A DNA stretch of 64,000 nt from Niebla homalea (taxonomy: Eukaryota > Ascomycota > Lecanoromycetes > Lecanorales > Ramalinaceae): assembly GCA_019925105.1 (NCBI GenBank), contig JAHGAU010000036.1, positions 372,001 through 436,000 of the forward strand. The letters run 5' to 3'. Position numbers and translations under genes: made by a program. The notes below the pieces were generated by a model, which was given only the letters and a program-made list of their open reading frames with translations, made no database searches and was not told the DNA's origin. Shown in pieces: positions 45,520-56,371 of this stretch. How positions within the stretch are numbered: the stretch's first letter is position 1; each line of letters starts with the position of its first letter.

Positions 45520-46989
45520 TGGACGGGTCCGCAGAAGAAGTCGACTTGTACGGTTAGCGCATATGCAAAATCTTGCTCTTGCATGATACTCACGTAGCCA
45601 AAGAAACTCTGGGGATCAGTCGAGGAGCAAGTAAAGCGGAGATCAAGAAGGCGTATCACAAGGTCCCAAAATCCTGCAAAATCCACTATCAGACTTGATG
45701 CTGATATACATTCAAGGCCGCTCTCACCAGCCACCCCGACAAAGTCCCTGAGCATGAACGGGCAGAGGCAGACGTCGCATTCAAGGCCGTTAGTAAAGCC
45801 TACGAGATCCTCTCGGACGATGACACCCGACACCTCTACGATACCCACGGCATGCAGGCCTTCGAAGCGGGGAATGGACCCGGCTCGATGGGGATGGATG
45901 TGGACGAGATCTTGGCGCAGATGATGGGTGGTATGGGCATGGGGATGGGTGGAGGGATGCCCCCTGGATTTGGGGGAGCGCCCAAGAAGCCACGGAAGGG
46001 CAAGGATGAAGAGCAGGTATATTCGGTCACGCTTGAAGATTTGTACAAAGGCAAGACGACCAAATTTGCGAGCACGAAGAACATCATCTGCACGCACTGT
46101 AAGGGAACCGGTGGCAAGGCAAAAGCGAAATCCAAACGGTGCTCCTCGTGCAAAGGCGAAGGTATAATCAGTGTAGAGTCTTGCCGGCGTTGCTAATGAG
46201 TAAATCAGGTGTCAAAGAAGCCTATAGGACTGCTGGACCACATGCGGTATCGAGAGAGATTGTCGTATGCAGCAGTTGCAGCGGCAAAGGTACCGTTTAC
46301 GATGCACACGACAGGTGTAAGAAATTCCAGGGAGATGGGGTGACGAAGACTCGCAAGGTCCTTCAGCTGTACATACCGAGGGGGGCAAAGTATGAGAACC
46401 GGGCTCCGGCTACAATTTGTGACTGACAAGTGGCAGGAATGGGGATGAGTTAAGGCTTGAGGGCGAAGCGGACCAAGTTCCTGGTCAGGAGCCTGGCGAC
46501 ATTGTTTTCACCCTCGAGCAAGAGAACCACAAGGTATTCGAGCGAAAAGGAGCAGATCTATTGGCTCAGATCGAAGTCACCCTGGCCGAGGCTCTATGTG
46601 GATTCTCTCGCGTGGTGGTCAAACATTTAGATGGACGAGGTATTAAATTACAGCATCCCCAGCCTGCCGCTCGCGTCCTGAATCCCGCTCAAGTGATCAA
46701 GGTCGCTGGTGAGGGCATGCCCTACAAGAAGAGCGATGCAAAAGGCGACCTTTACTTAACGGTGAAGATCAGCTTCCCAGACTATGCGTGGCTGGAAAAG
46801 AATCAAGCGTTTTCGAAATTAAAGGACATTCTGCCCAAGCCAGGAAAGGCGATAATGGCAGAGGAAGTCGATGATGTGGAATATGATGAAACGGCAGACA
46901 TAGATGATTTTGGAGCCGGAGAGGATGATGGTGAGGAGTGGGAAGATGATGAGGAGATTGGAGACGGGGCCCAGTGCCAACAACAATAG
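45520..46989 (+). CDS. Type I Hsp40/DnaJ co-chaperone (Ydj1/Xdj1-like), start unresolved
   Basis: Exons fit at 45520-45552, 45598-45662, 45717-46161, 46209-46389 and 46437-46989; the initiator exon further left was not found. The J domain is split by introns and keeps the HPD motif (TSHPDKVPEHERAE). A Gly/Met-rich linker follows (MMGGMGMGMGGG). The zinc region has CTHCKGTG, CSSCKGEG and CSSCSGKG, but the fourth repeat reads CKKFQGDG, where the second Cys is Phe. The C-terminal peptide-binding domains follow (GDIVFTLEQENHKVFER), then an acidic tail ending in CQQQ. A Cys four from the end fits a CaaX-like prenylation site, as in yeast Ydj1. It delivers clients to Hsp70 and stimulates its ATPase. 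The intron at 45663 has a weak donor (GTCCCA). Confidence 0.87.
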
Positions 46990-47346
46990 ATATCCCAGCA
47001 CTTTGATCTCATCTCAGTCCTGGCAAAAGACTACACTTTCCTGGATTGTTCATAGACTATGCACAGCGAAACAACAGTACATAATGGATCGAATCCTCAT
47101 CATTTCACTTTTAGCCCCTAACATGGAAATCGCGAGGAAGGCTTTCAGAAAAGGGGCGCCCCTTGATCCGTCGGCAAGCTCGCTTCTTCAGCCCTACAGT
47201 TCACTAGCGCGGACTATGTCCGCACTACCACACTCATCGTCACGAAGAATCGAGTACTTGATAGCGACACCTTACTGCACTCCAAGCCGTCAAGGTACGC
47301 GCATCTCGATCTTAGCATATAGTAACGATAATTGATCTTCCACCAG
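46990..47346. other. RPL32 promoter and 5' leader with a likely intron
   Basis: A GTACGC...CACCAG intron at 47295-47346 would end immediately before the RPL32 ATG, a common arrangement for fungal ribosomal protein genes. Confidence 0.5.
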
Positions 47347-48047
47347 ATGGCTGCAGCAAAGAAGCACATCAAGATCGTGAAGAAGCGTACGTCAAAGCTC
47401 AAGTAATCCAGCAAAGCAAGATTCACAGGACACCGCCTTAGTGTCTATCAATGGAGGATGACAACTGATGATGATGGGGCATGATGTAGGCACGAAGCGT
47501 TTCAACCGCCACCAGAGCGATACCTACAAATGCGTCGCCCCCAACTGGCGCAAGCCGAAAGGTATCGACAACCGCGTCCGGAGACGGTTCAAGGGCCAGG
47601 CTGCCATGCCATCGGTACATTCTCCTCTGTGCCCATACTTCTCACTACCACCCTCACTTTAATGATTTCAATTCGTCCATGCGGTAAAAGCGACTTTGCT
47701 AACCCCATGTTGATGGACAGATCGGTTTCGGCTCCAACAAGAAAACTCGCCACATGATGCCCTCGGGCCACAAGGCCTTCGTGGTGAACAACCCTAGCGA
47801 GGTGGATCTTCTGTTAATGCATAACAAGACGTATGCTGCGGAGTATGTGTGATTCCTCTGTGCCATACAAGACGACGGAAACGGGAACAGGAACGAGAAA
47901 AGGACCCACCCATCCACTGGCTGACTGGGTTCAAATAGGATTGCACATTCTGTATCATCGAGGAAGAGGGTAGATATCATTGCAAAGGCGAAGCAATTGG
48001 GGGTCAAGGTGACGAATGCGAAGGCGAGGGTTACGACAGAGTCGTAG
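47347..48047 (+). CDS. RPL32: 60S ribosomal protein L32 (eL32)
   Basis: Four exons, 47347-47386, 47490-47614, 47721-47842 and 47939-48047, give 131 residues, the usual length for fungal eL32. All junctions are GT-AG and in phase. Signatures include [56 protein letters not shown] and the C-terminus [14 protein letters not shown]. eL32 is a structural protein of the large cytosolic ribosomal subunit. Because the exons are short, most of the gene is invisible without splicing. Confidence 0.96.
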
Positions 48048-48377
48048 TGAGGGAAAAGAATATACAAAGCATCACGTCACTTCCTTCCTCCAATCACTAT
48101 GCCGAATTGGGACTGAACCTCATAATCAACGAACCCGCTTGCCAATTTTGACGACCTGCAGCATCGAATCACGTGATGCAATGTTTGCGGATACAGGTTG
48201 AAATGTTTTCATAATTCAGCTCAACTGCTTTGGCCACCGTAGTGGCCTTTATCCAGATGTTGAAAGGACACCAGGCTTCTGCGAAGACAGCCTCCCCTTG
48301 GCCCCAACGCCTGCTGATGTATCTAGGAACGACTCTTCTAATTTTCCCCTTGTCCTAAATGTCCCCTGCAGTATCGC
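48048..48377. other. Intergenic between convergent genes
   Basis: No gene. It contains the palindrome at 48169-48176. Confidence 0.55.
48169..48176. promoter_or_regulatory. TCACGTGA palindrome
   Basis: Third perfect copy of this octamer in the window, here between two gene ends, so a promoter role is doubtful at this position. Confidence 0.25.
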
Positions 48378-49065
48378 TTACGCAAGAGCAGGCAAATATA
48401 GCACGGCCATCATACCGGCTCCCAGCGCCGCCATCGGCTTTACCATTCCTGCACCAGAAGTGCCAGTCGCCGCGGCCGCGGTACCTGTCCCTGAAGCGGT
48501 ATTGGCGGTTCCTGTCTCCTGGGTCGCCCTGCGAGTGGTGGCGGTCATGACAGCATTGCTGCTAGCCGTTGAGCCAGCGTTGTGGATCGCCGAACTTTCA
48601 GTGGCCAGGGCGCTCGCAGCCGCGGAATTGCCTGCGGCATTGGCTTTGGACTCCGCGGAGGCCACGGTAGCTGGAGAAAGCACTAAATCAGCATTGACTC
48701 TACAAACATGTGGGGAGAGAAATAAGGGCATTAAACATACTCGCCGCGGCAGCAACGCCCTCGGAGGCGTTGGTGATGCCAGCACTCGCGTCTGCACTTG
48801 CTTGTGATGCTGCCGTGCCGGCAGCTGCGGTCGCTGCTGTACCCGCTGCCTCGCCCGCAGTCGCTGCTGCGGTGCCCGCGGCCTCCCCTGCACTCGCTGC
48901 TGCTGTACCGGCGGCCTCCCCTGCACTGGCGGCTGCTGTGCCTGCGGCGACGCCTGCGCTCGCTGCCGAGGAGCCTACGTTTTCGGCGCCGTTGACGATG
49001 GAGTTATAATCTTGGCTGGCGGCCAGGAGGGGGAGGGCGAGGAGGGCGAAGCTGCTGTATTGCAT
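48378..49065 (-). CDS. Ala-rich secreted protein, probably GPI-anchored
   Basis: Two exons, 49065-48741 and 48697-48378, give about 214 residues. A signal peptide (SFALLALPLLAAS) is followed by repeats of an 11-residue unit AAASAGEAAGT (at least three copies). An Ala/Ser/Thr-rich region follows, then a C-terminal hydrophobic tail (PMAALGAGMMAVLYLPALA) preceded by small residues (GTSGAG). The small-residue site plus terminal hydrophobic stretch is the usual GPI-attachment pattern. Many fungal wall and hyphal-surface proteins look like this; no enzymatic domain is present. The intron ends at TAGAG or TAG; only the former keeps the frame. Confidence 0.78.
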
Positions 49066-51995
49066 TGTGATTGATGCTTTGGTGAAAGAAAGACTGATGT
49101 GGAGCGAGGGTAGCAAGGTGAGATTGGTGGAAGAGAGACAGAATAGACAAAGATTGCTCGGAGTCCGACGGGTTGGGGAAGGGGTTTAAGAAACAGATCT
49201 ATGACGGTCTAAGGGTTCAAGGGAGGGTAGTTATGGCAACAACATTGTTTTGGACGGGCATTTTTATACCAATCCCACCAGGCCATCGTCAAAAGTCAAG
49301 AATTGACGTGTCGTAAGCCGGTGGGGCACAGGCCTGTGTTGGAGTGGAGCCCCTTGCAGGGGCTGACGTAGAACGTGATGAAGTGCCTGGAGAACCTTAA
49401 CTGTTTAGGGGTGAAGATGGGCAGAGATAGCATTACAGCCACCCGCAGGTGGGGCGATCGTTCAACGCTAGAAACCTTCCGACTTGGCCCGCCCGCGACC
49501 GAGATGAGCCGCGAAGCCTCAGCCCTGCTCGAGTTTCTATTTTGACCACGGATGACGGATTCCAGGTAACTAGGTAGAGTACATTACGTGTCGTAGGCTG
49601 CAGTCTGCGCACTGCTTCCCATGCTATCTCGCGAGCTTCTGTTGCTAGCTGTTGGGCCGATACTGAGTGCTGTTGAAATGAGATTAAGGCCGGTCGGATT
49701 AGGATCAGGTCGTAGGCCTCTGCCTCCGGTCGCTCGCGGAGTGTTCTTCTCCTGGATCAACCCTACCAACGGCGGCGACGGCGAAGGTCGAAGGTCCACG
49801 TTCCACGGTCAATTCCTGAAACGAGCCAAGCGAGTGTTCGCTTTGACGTCTTCTGCGCCCAATAAGCTGTTCCGACGATCAAAGCCATGCGTCAGCTCTC
49901 AGCACTTCCCCCAGCTGCCAAGAATATCGAAGACATATCGAGTGTGATTGGTCGCAGTCGAGTAGTTTGCTTTGCGTGCTGGTAATTGACTTCTCTCATT
50001 GCAATCATGCCATTGTTGTGCATGCTCTTCGATACTGTCCGCTTGAATCACCCTCATGAACGGCAAGTCATCATCGAGCAGGTGGTAAGCGACCAAAATT
50101 GTCGCCGTCCGTCAATCAATCCTTGTGTGATGATTCTTGTCCCAATTTCCTATGTTGATAAGAGGGAGCCTAGAAACAGAGTCTTGCAAGGCATATCGAT
50201 GTCTTGTGGACGCTACTCTTGGTTTTGGATGTTTTGGGTGGTGTTGACTTTTGAGGGTCACTGGCGCTCCCTCTTCCCAGGAGTGCGGTTCGTTGTTCTT
50301 CTCATACGACCTCAAAAGCTGCTATACAAAACACATGTTAGCCGACTCGGTCGAGGTGTCTGCACTGGACTGACGTTTAGCTCTTGGCTTTGATCCTCAA
50401 ATTGTCGATGGTGTGGTATCTTGTAAGGAAAAGGGGTAATCTGCTACTAACACCTCAGTAAAAAATTGCAACAAGCATCCTGACATTGCCGATGGGTTTC
50501 TTGCGGATGATCGGAAAGCAAGTCTCATCCACTGTGTACCAGGCGATGACACTTCCATGGGTGATCCTAGGCCACAGCTCGTATTTGAAGCGTTCGCTCC
50601 GCTATTAGCTGGTCTTTACCAAAAATCCATCTAAGGTCATTCCACAATCTGTTTAAGGCGGATCTGTTCTTAACCAAGCCTCCTCTCGCAGCAGTCTTGA
50701 ACTCGTGTATCTTGGGAATTCGGCCGCACAAACCTTGACAATTCTTACAATGACATATTGCTTAAGCTTCATGGATTAGGGATAAGGTCAAGACAAGCCT
50801 CCACAAAATCCAAGTTACACTGGCAATGAGATTGAGCCTCTAGGCCAGCTCTAGCGAGGTTGTGCAAGCTACGCTCAATTCATAACGACGTGCAAATCAA
50901 AGCCCGTCTCAGCTGTGAATGATGCGACGGCCGTCACAGCTCCTTCTTTCCCCGAGATCCCTTACATTTCTCAAGTCTCTGACTCAAGATTGCTCTTCCC
51001 TGTTTCTAGATGTGTCGTACGTACGTGGGACTGCGCCGAACAATTGTTTCGTATGGGCAAATTATGGCCACTGTTTTACTGCTATGCCCAAATTTCCAAG
51101 GCTTTCTCTCTCTCTCCATTCTGACGGCCGTTGTCTGGTCATCTTCAGTCACAGGCCTGGGACCACTTGCCAACTCGATCCTACTATTCCCACTGTTACA
51201 CGTGAAGTGCCGCAATATCCTGGTATCAAAGGCTACGGCTTCCTGTGCTTGCGTCCTATCAAATCAGGTCTACTCACCTTGTGCTGCCTGAACCTTCGAC
51301 CAGTGGGAACGCTTACCAGCTAATTACTTGTTCTCATCTGACATATTGAATTACAGTGTCTGCCATAGCTACGGTCTCCTAGTGCTCCACCTAGACCACC
51401 CCTGGTCGCGCACGTGTGGTCTACTATATTCCGCCAGTGGCACCGCCTTGCCATTGCCGATCAACAAAATTTCTGTTTGGTATCAGGACCTATCAGATAT
51501 GCACAGACATGCAGATACGACGCCTCCCCATGATACCTGACCCAGCAGCTACCCCTGGTCATGCTGACATGAAGTTCATTGCCCTTTTGGGTCGCTCCCA
51601 GGCCGATGTCTTGTGCTACGTTGGAATGGGTTAAAAGGCCAGCATCCTCCTCTCAAATGTTTTTCCTGTACTCTCCTCAACTCAAAACTCACTCGAAGAC
51701 CATCTTTCCAAAACCTTGTCCAGAAAAGCCACCCTAAAACCTTGTTAATACATTCAACGTGAGTTGTCTTCCACCCATGAGCTTCGCTTTTCCAGTTGAG
51801 ACGCTTCGTTGCCAGCACTCCCCCAAGAGCCCCTTCCCATCAAACATGGTGCTTCGCCTGGAACTCATGACATATAACATCCTCACTGAAGCCCGCAAAT
51901 GTGTGTAAACAGACCAAGAAGCAAGCTGACAGATCACTCAGCCCAAAGTCAACCACATCCATCATTACTTCTTTTCGTTCAACCTAATTTTGATC
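49066..51995. other. Gene-poor island, left part (about 2.9 kb)
   Basis: Many short frames, the longest about 135 codons on the + strand (50919-51323), none with domain-like content. The first few hundred bases upstream of 49065 should be the promoter of the Ala-rich gene. Confidence 0.55.
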
Positions 51996-52322
51996 ATGTG
52001 CAACTGGCTAATATGGAAGTGCTTGAATTGTGGGTATGAGAATCATCACATGGTTTTACAGTCTTGCCCCTGGGCCATGACTGGTGATAATGGAGATCCT
52101 GTCAAATGCCACCAGTACGAAACAGACCACTCGCTGTAAGTTCTCCTCGCCCTCATGTCAGTGTACCCCTGCTGACCTTGGACAGCTTCCTGACTGCGCC
52201 GTGCGGTCAGTATCATGAGCCCTTGCTATACTATTGATCTTGTGTAATCCTGACACATAGTAGGAAGTTGTATGATGGAAGAGAGAAAGGCCACGGACTA
52301 CGGAGAACCGAACCATGAGTAA
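51996..52322 (+). CDS. Small Cys-rich protein, three short exons
   Basis: Exons 51996-52135, 52186-52205 and 52261-52322 splice in phase to 73 residues, with clear GTAAGT/GTCAGT donors and CAG/TAG acceptors. The protein starts MCNWLIWKCLNCGYEN and has CxxC, further Cys at about 24 and 37, and a second Cys pair (APCVGSC) near 53-57. Small fungal proteins with a Trp and paired Cys in this arrangement are common as hypotheticals, and the spacing suggests metal binding. No signal peptide is seen, so it is probably intracellular. A donor-like GTAAGC overlaps the stop codon, so the 3' end could be longer. It is the only gene I can support in the 4.9-kb island. Confidence 0.6.
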
Positions 52323-53934
52323 GCTCTCGCAGACTGGACATCGATGTCAATAACGTCCACGTGGTGTACAAGCAAGGATCAACATGCATCAATCATGACG
52401 GACATCGCGGTTTTGACTGAAGAGGCAGAACGAGCAATGGCATTACAAGTGGACGAGACTATGAGCCGGTGATGGAGTGGGATTATGGGACATTCTTTGG
52501 AGTTCGATTTTTTGACCGGCTCTCTCTCTCGCTACATTCTTTGAGCAAGGTGTTTGGTATCAAGGATGTTTTTGCGTTTCGCAATTGGGGTAGGTTCCTC
52601 ACCACATTCATTCACTCAGAGCTGTGGGCGGTATCATAGCGACATCTCACGAGTTCAAAATCTTGGTAGCTCTCTCACCACATTCTTCCAGAGCTAGGTA
52701 TGGTCTTCAATACCTGGTTGAAAATCAATCAACACTCCTCTTGTACAACTCTTGCATTTCTCTGCCTCTGCTTCCGAGCAACTGCCTCAACGACTTTGCT
52801 CTTTGTATTGCAATTTGGACGATGTAGATGTCCTTAGGAAAGATGGAGGAACGTGTCAAGAGCCTGTACCAAGCGAATACAGAATTATTAAGCAACTATG
52901 CTTTACTTTCTGAGCCTCCTGAAGGTGAGTCCTTAGAAAAGGGAACGGAGACAAACTTATGGACTCACTTGCTTACCCACGTCAACGGATAAATACATGT
53001 TTCCATAATTCCAGACGCATACGCATATATACCAGGTAACTTCAGCCCCTCAAGACCCTCATCAACCTACTAGGTTCACAATATTTGAATCTTCATTTTT
53101 TAACGAAATATATAATAAAAAATGGCACGCATATATCATACAACTTTCCGCCAATGTCCACTAAAGAAAATTCAAGGTAGAATTGCATCCGCATGCATAA
53201 TGCATATAACCATGAACCCAGAACATTTTAGTTCTAAAGATATTTGTGAAGCAGAGAACCTTTTCATCCACCCCATTACATATCTTATTATTCACATGAC
53301 CTCCCGTTATTTCTCACGAGGCTACTGCCGGCAACGCCAGTCCCAAAAATGCATTTCTTAAAGAACTCGAGACAACTGCTCGCTTGAGTACGGTTGTGAG
53401 GAAGTCTCACCACGCCGCGGTGATGGATTGCACGATGATGAAGGAGTAGGTGGAGGGTGTAAGGGGGATAAAGGTCATGGGAGGCTGGGTGATGTTAAAA
53501 TCTGAATAGTTGCTCAGGATAGACAGGGGAGGATGTTTTGGAAGGGAAACGTATGTGCGATGCTTAAGTCGTAGAGACAGAGATGCATGGAGCCCCAATT
53601 TTGAAATAATAACTGGTGCTTATCTCATGTATCCAATCCTTCCACGCCTCGCTCAAGGAATCTTCCACCCCTAGAATGCAGGACGATAAAAGCCTTTACC
53701 TTTTAAACGCTGCTGCTCCATTACCACCTTATGTTCATCCCACCGTAGCTCTCCTCGTCATTCCAATTAGACTCTTCTCCATCCCTGCGCCTTCAAACTG
53801 CCTACCTGATCAACGCTAAAGGTCTGTGCAAGTATTGTCACTTACTCGATCTTGTGTGACGTCTCTGCCATAAAATCCAGAGGTCGCCAATACCATCCAC
53901 ACACCCTTTCAACCCCCTCCTTTCCTTTACACAT
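52323..53934. other. Gene-poor island, right part (about 1.6 kb)
   Basis: No supported gene; A/T-rich around 52980-53130. 3' end of PHS1 at the right. Confidence 0.55.
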
Positions 53935-54693
53935 TTACCTTTCCTTCCCCTTCCCCCTTGCAACCCTCCGCCGCTGCTTAACCATATGGCTCATCATGAC
54001 CCAACTCCCGGGCACATACACCCCCAAAACCACCCAGAACCCCCACTGCCACCACCCCGCATCCAACCCGGCCACCCTTTGCCCTCCCTCACTCATCTGC
54101 CCAGCAACCTGACTCGCCCGCCAAACCAACCAACACTCGCTCCCGATGCCCAAGGGGTACATCACCCAGAAGAGGTTGTACCGCGCCCAGCGCAACGAGC
54201 TGGGCACCGGCACATCCTGGTGGAGCTGGCAGACGAAGAAGGTGTAGCGGACGACCTCGGTGACGGACCAGGCGAAGAGCATGCTGCTGTATGCGTAGCT
54301 CCGCTCCAACCCCCTTTCCGGTTGTTCCGGCGAAGAAGGGGAAGGAGAGTTATTGTTATTGTGATTGTGATTGCCGAACCCTTCAACCACCACCCAGACC
54401 AGCACCACCCTACTCGCGACCTGCATCGCCGTCGTGGATAGAGGCGCCCGAACCGCCCCGACCGCGGCGTGGAGGACTTCGAGGAGGGCGAGGGATTGGA
54501 CGTTCCGCGTGAAGGTGCCGAGTGCGGCATAGGTGTGTGTGGGATCGTGGGTGAGAGCGAGGAGAAGGGTGAGGCGGCCGAGGATGGTAAGCCAGAGGAT
54601 GGAGGAGGTGAGGTTGTAGAGGAGGAGGTAGGTTGTTGTTGGGGAGGTGGAGGGGGGCCTGGGGCGGGTGAGGGAGGCGGGGGAAGTGGACAT
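53935..54693 (-). CDS. PHS1: Very-long-chain 3-hydroxyacyl-CoA dehydratase
   Basis: A single exon of 252 residues from the ATG at 54693; an upstream in-frame ATG (54828) would add a non-family extension. The PTPLA/Phs1 fold shows several membrane helices. The catalytic pair sits in YPLGIGSE, with Tyr179 and Glu186 seven residues apart as in yeast Phs1 (Tyr149, Glu156). Upstream LLEVLHAAVGAVR and VVRYTFFVCQL are further signatures. Phs1 carries out the third step of fatty-acid elongation in the ER membrane, dehydrating 3-hydroxyacyl-CoA for sphingolipid synthesis. A Ser/Asn-rich loop (about 108-122) is an insertion relative to yeast. The C-terminus is strongly basic, fitting ER retention. Confidence 0.94.
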   Translation of the reverse strand: MSTSPASLTRPRPPSTSPTTTYLLLYNLTSSILWLTILGRLTLLLALTHDPTHTYAALGTFTRNVQSLALLEVLHAAVGAVRAPLSTTAMQVASRVVLVWVVVEGFGNHNHNNNNSPSPSSPEQPERGLERSYAYSSMLFAWSVTEVVRYTFFVCQLHQDVPVPSSLRWARYNLFWVMYPLGIGSECWLVWRASQVAGQMSEGGQRVAGLDAGWWQWGFWVVLGVYVPGSWVMMSHMVKQRRRVARGKGKER

Positions 54694-55165
54694 GATGGAG
54701 GGTGTGCAGATGAGTAAATTTGCTCTGGGAGAGAATATGAGGGTCAAGAAGAGGAGATGGGGAAAGATGGTTGAAAGATTTCCCGATTGGGACATATGCA
54801 GATTTGCGAACCCAAGGCTTGGAGGCAATTTCCGTTTATTGAAACTTCAAAGGGGACTTTGCATGATATATTTTGGAAGCTGTCTAAGGATGGTGAGTAG
54901 AAGAGGGAGTGGCATCTGAATGGATATTCGTCTGCAACATCTGTGCTGCGATGCTGCTGTGCTGCTGTGTTCTATAAGAGGTCGAGGTTTCCTCACATGC
55001 TCTGCATAAGGCAGTGCATACTGCTCGTACAATAAATTCGACAGCGCTCACGACATTTTGTATCAGTGAAGATTCTTGAATACAACAGTGATGCCTGCGC
55101 CTTTCAAACGCCAGCGCTGCCGATGAACGACCTTTGCGTAAAGCATGATTGATGCTTCATGATTC
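54694..55165. other. Intergenic, upstream of PHS1
   Basis: No supported gene; PHS1 promoter and 3' end of the RING gene. Confidence 0.55.
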
Positions 55166-56371
55166 TCACAGATAGACCTGTATAACACTCTTTGCGCCAG
55201 TCAAATTGGCCCGACAATTGTCCACTACACACCTCTGGAATTGATTCAGAGCCTTGACCGATTTCGCAGTAGCCTTCCTACTGGGACGAGCTTTTTCGCG
55301 AGTCTTGATACACTCACCACAGTAGACCTGGATGGACAGTTAGATCGGGAGTCGAATTGATCACTGCAAGTTGGAACAGAGTCATACATGTCCACAAGCC
55401 TTGACCACCCACACCTGGCGCTTGACATTACTCTCCCCCGTGCCCAACTCGTCATCACAGATCGGACAAACGAGCATATCCCCTTCTTTTGGAGATCTTT
55501 TGAAACCTGTTCTCGCAGGTTCTGGTGGCTCATATGTAGGCAGTCGAGGAGCAACGGGAGGCTGTCGGTCAGGATAGCCCAGGTCAAAACCCACGGTCTG
55601 AAAGTCCATCATGTTCGGTATCTGGAAGTCACCATTGCGGTTAAACATCTCCCACCCCACTAGCTGATCCCTTGCTCTTCCCAACATTGCTCCTATACCA
55701 AAATCGGGGAATCCAGGAAGCTGTCGGGGAGCCCATGGTGCTGGCTCGTCTGCATCCTGTGGTCGGTTATAGCGAATAGGTGGACGAAGTGTCGACTGCC
55801 TGTCATCGATACTGACGGACCGAGAGCGCGTACGAGAGCTGAGAAATTGGATTTCTGGACTGCCGGATTGGCGTGCGGTATTGGTTGGCATAGGCCAACC
55901 ATCGCCTTCCTCACTGAGGTCTATAATGTCCGAAGACCGAGCCGGAGGTTGTCGGCGTGGTGATGTTCGGTGTGAATGTTGAGTTGGGGGTCGTCTGAGC
56001 AAAGGATCCGGAGTGTGCTCAGGTGGTAAGACAAATTCTCCCACAGGACTGCTCGCCTCCCCTGTTAAATCAATGTAATCCTGTTGTGGCGGAGCCGGCG
56101 GTGCAGGTGTGGGTGTATGAGATGTTGAAGGTAGAGGTGGAAGTTGTGGTCGAGACATGGCTGGTCTCCTCATATCGTAGCTCGATCTGGGTCCAGGTAG
56201 AGTAAATCCACTGGGTAGCATAATGTTGCCAAACACCGATGATGAGCTACCCATGTTGGCGTTGTTACCTCGTGCGGTCGAAGAGGAGGAGGAGGAGGAG
56301 GAGTGTCTCCGGGCGTTGCATGCTGGAGGAGGATGAGATTCACGGGACATTTGGTCGTGGGTGCGCTTCAT
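55166..56371 (-). CDS. RING-finger protein with two SIM-like motifs, candidate SUMO-targeted ubiquitin ligase
   Basis: Two exons, 56371-55388 and 55327-55166, give about 381 residues; the intron (GTATGA...CCAG, phase 0) splits the RING between His and Val. The RING is C-terminal: Cys302, Cys305 (CPIC), Cys326-His328 (ACGH), Cys331 and Cys334 (YCGEC), then Cys361 and Cys366. The long N-terminal region is disordered and has two hydrophobic-acidic motifs, DYIDLTGE (about 98-105) and DIIDLSEEGDG (about 148-158). Both match SUMO-interacting motifs. SIMs followed by a C-terminal RING is the layout of Slx8/Rfp-type SUMO-targeted ubiquitin ligases, which act in genome stability. Orthology to Slx8 is not proven. 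Confidence 0.82.

Noticed and set aside
48700..49009. Ala-rich + strand frames opposite the Ala-rich secreted-protein gene
   Set aside because: Repeat shadows; the - strand frame has the signal peptide, intron and GPI-like tail.
50919..51323. Open frame of about 134 codons on the + strand with several Cys
   Set aside because: Cys spacing is irregular and there is no signal peptide or family pattern; likely chance.
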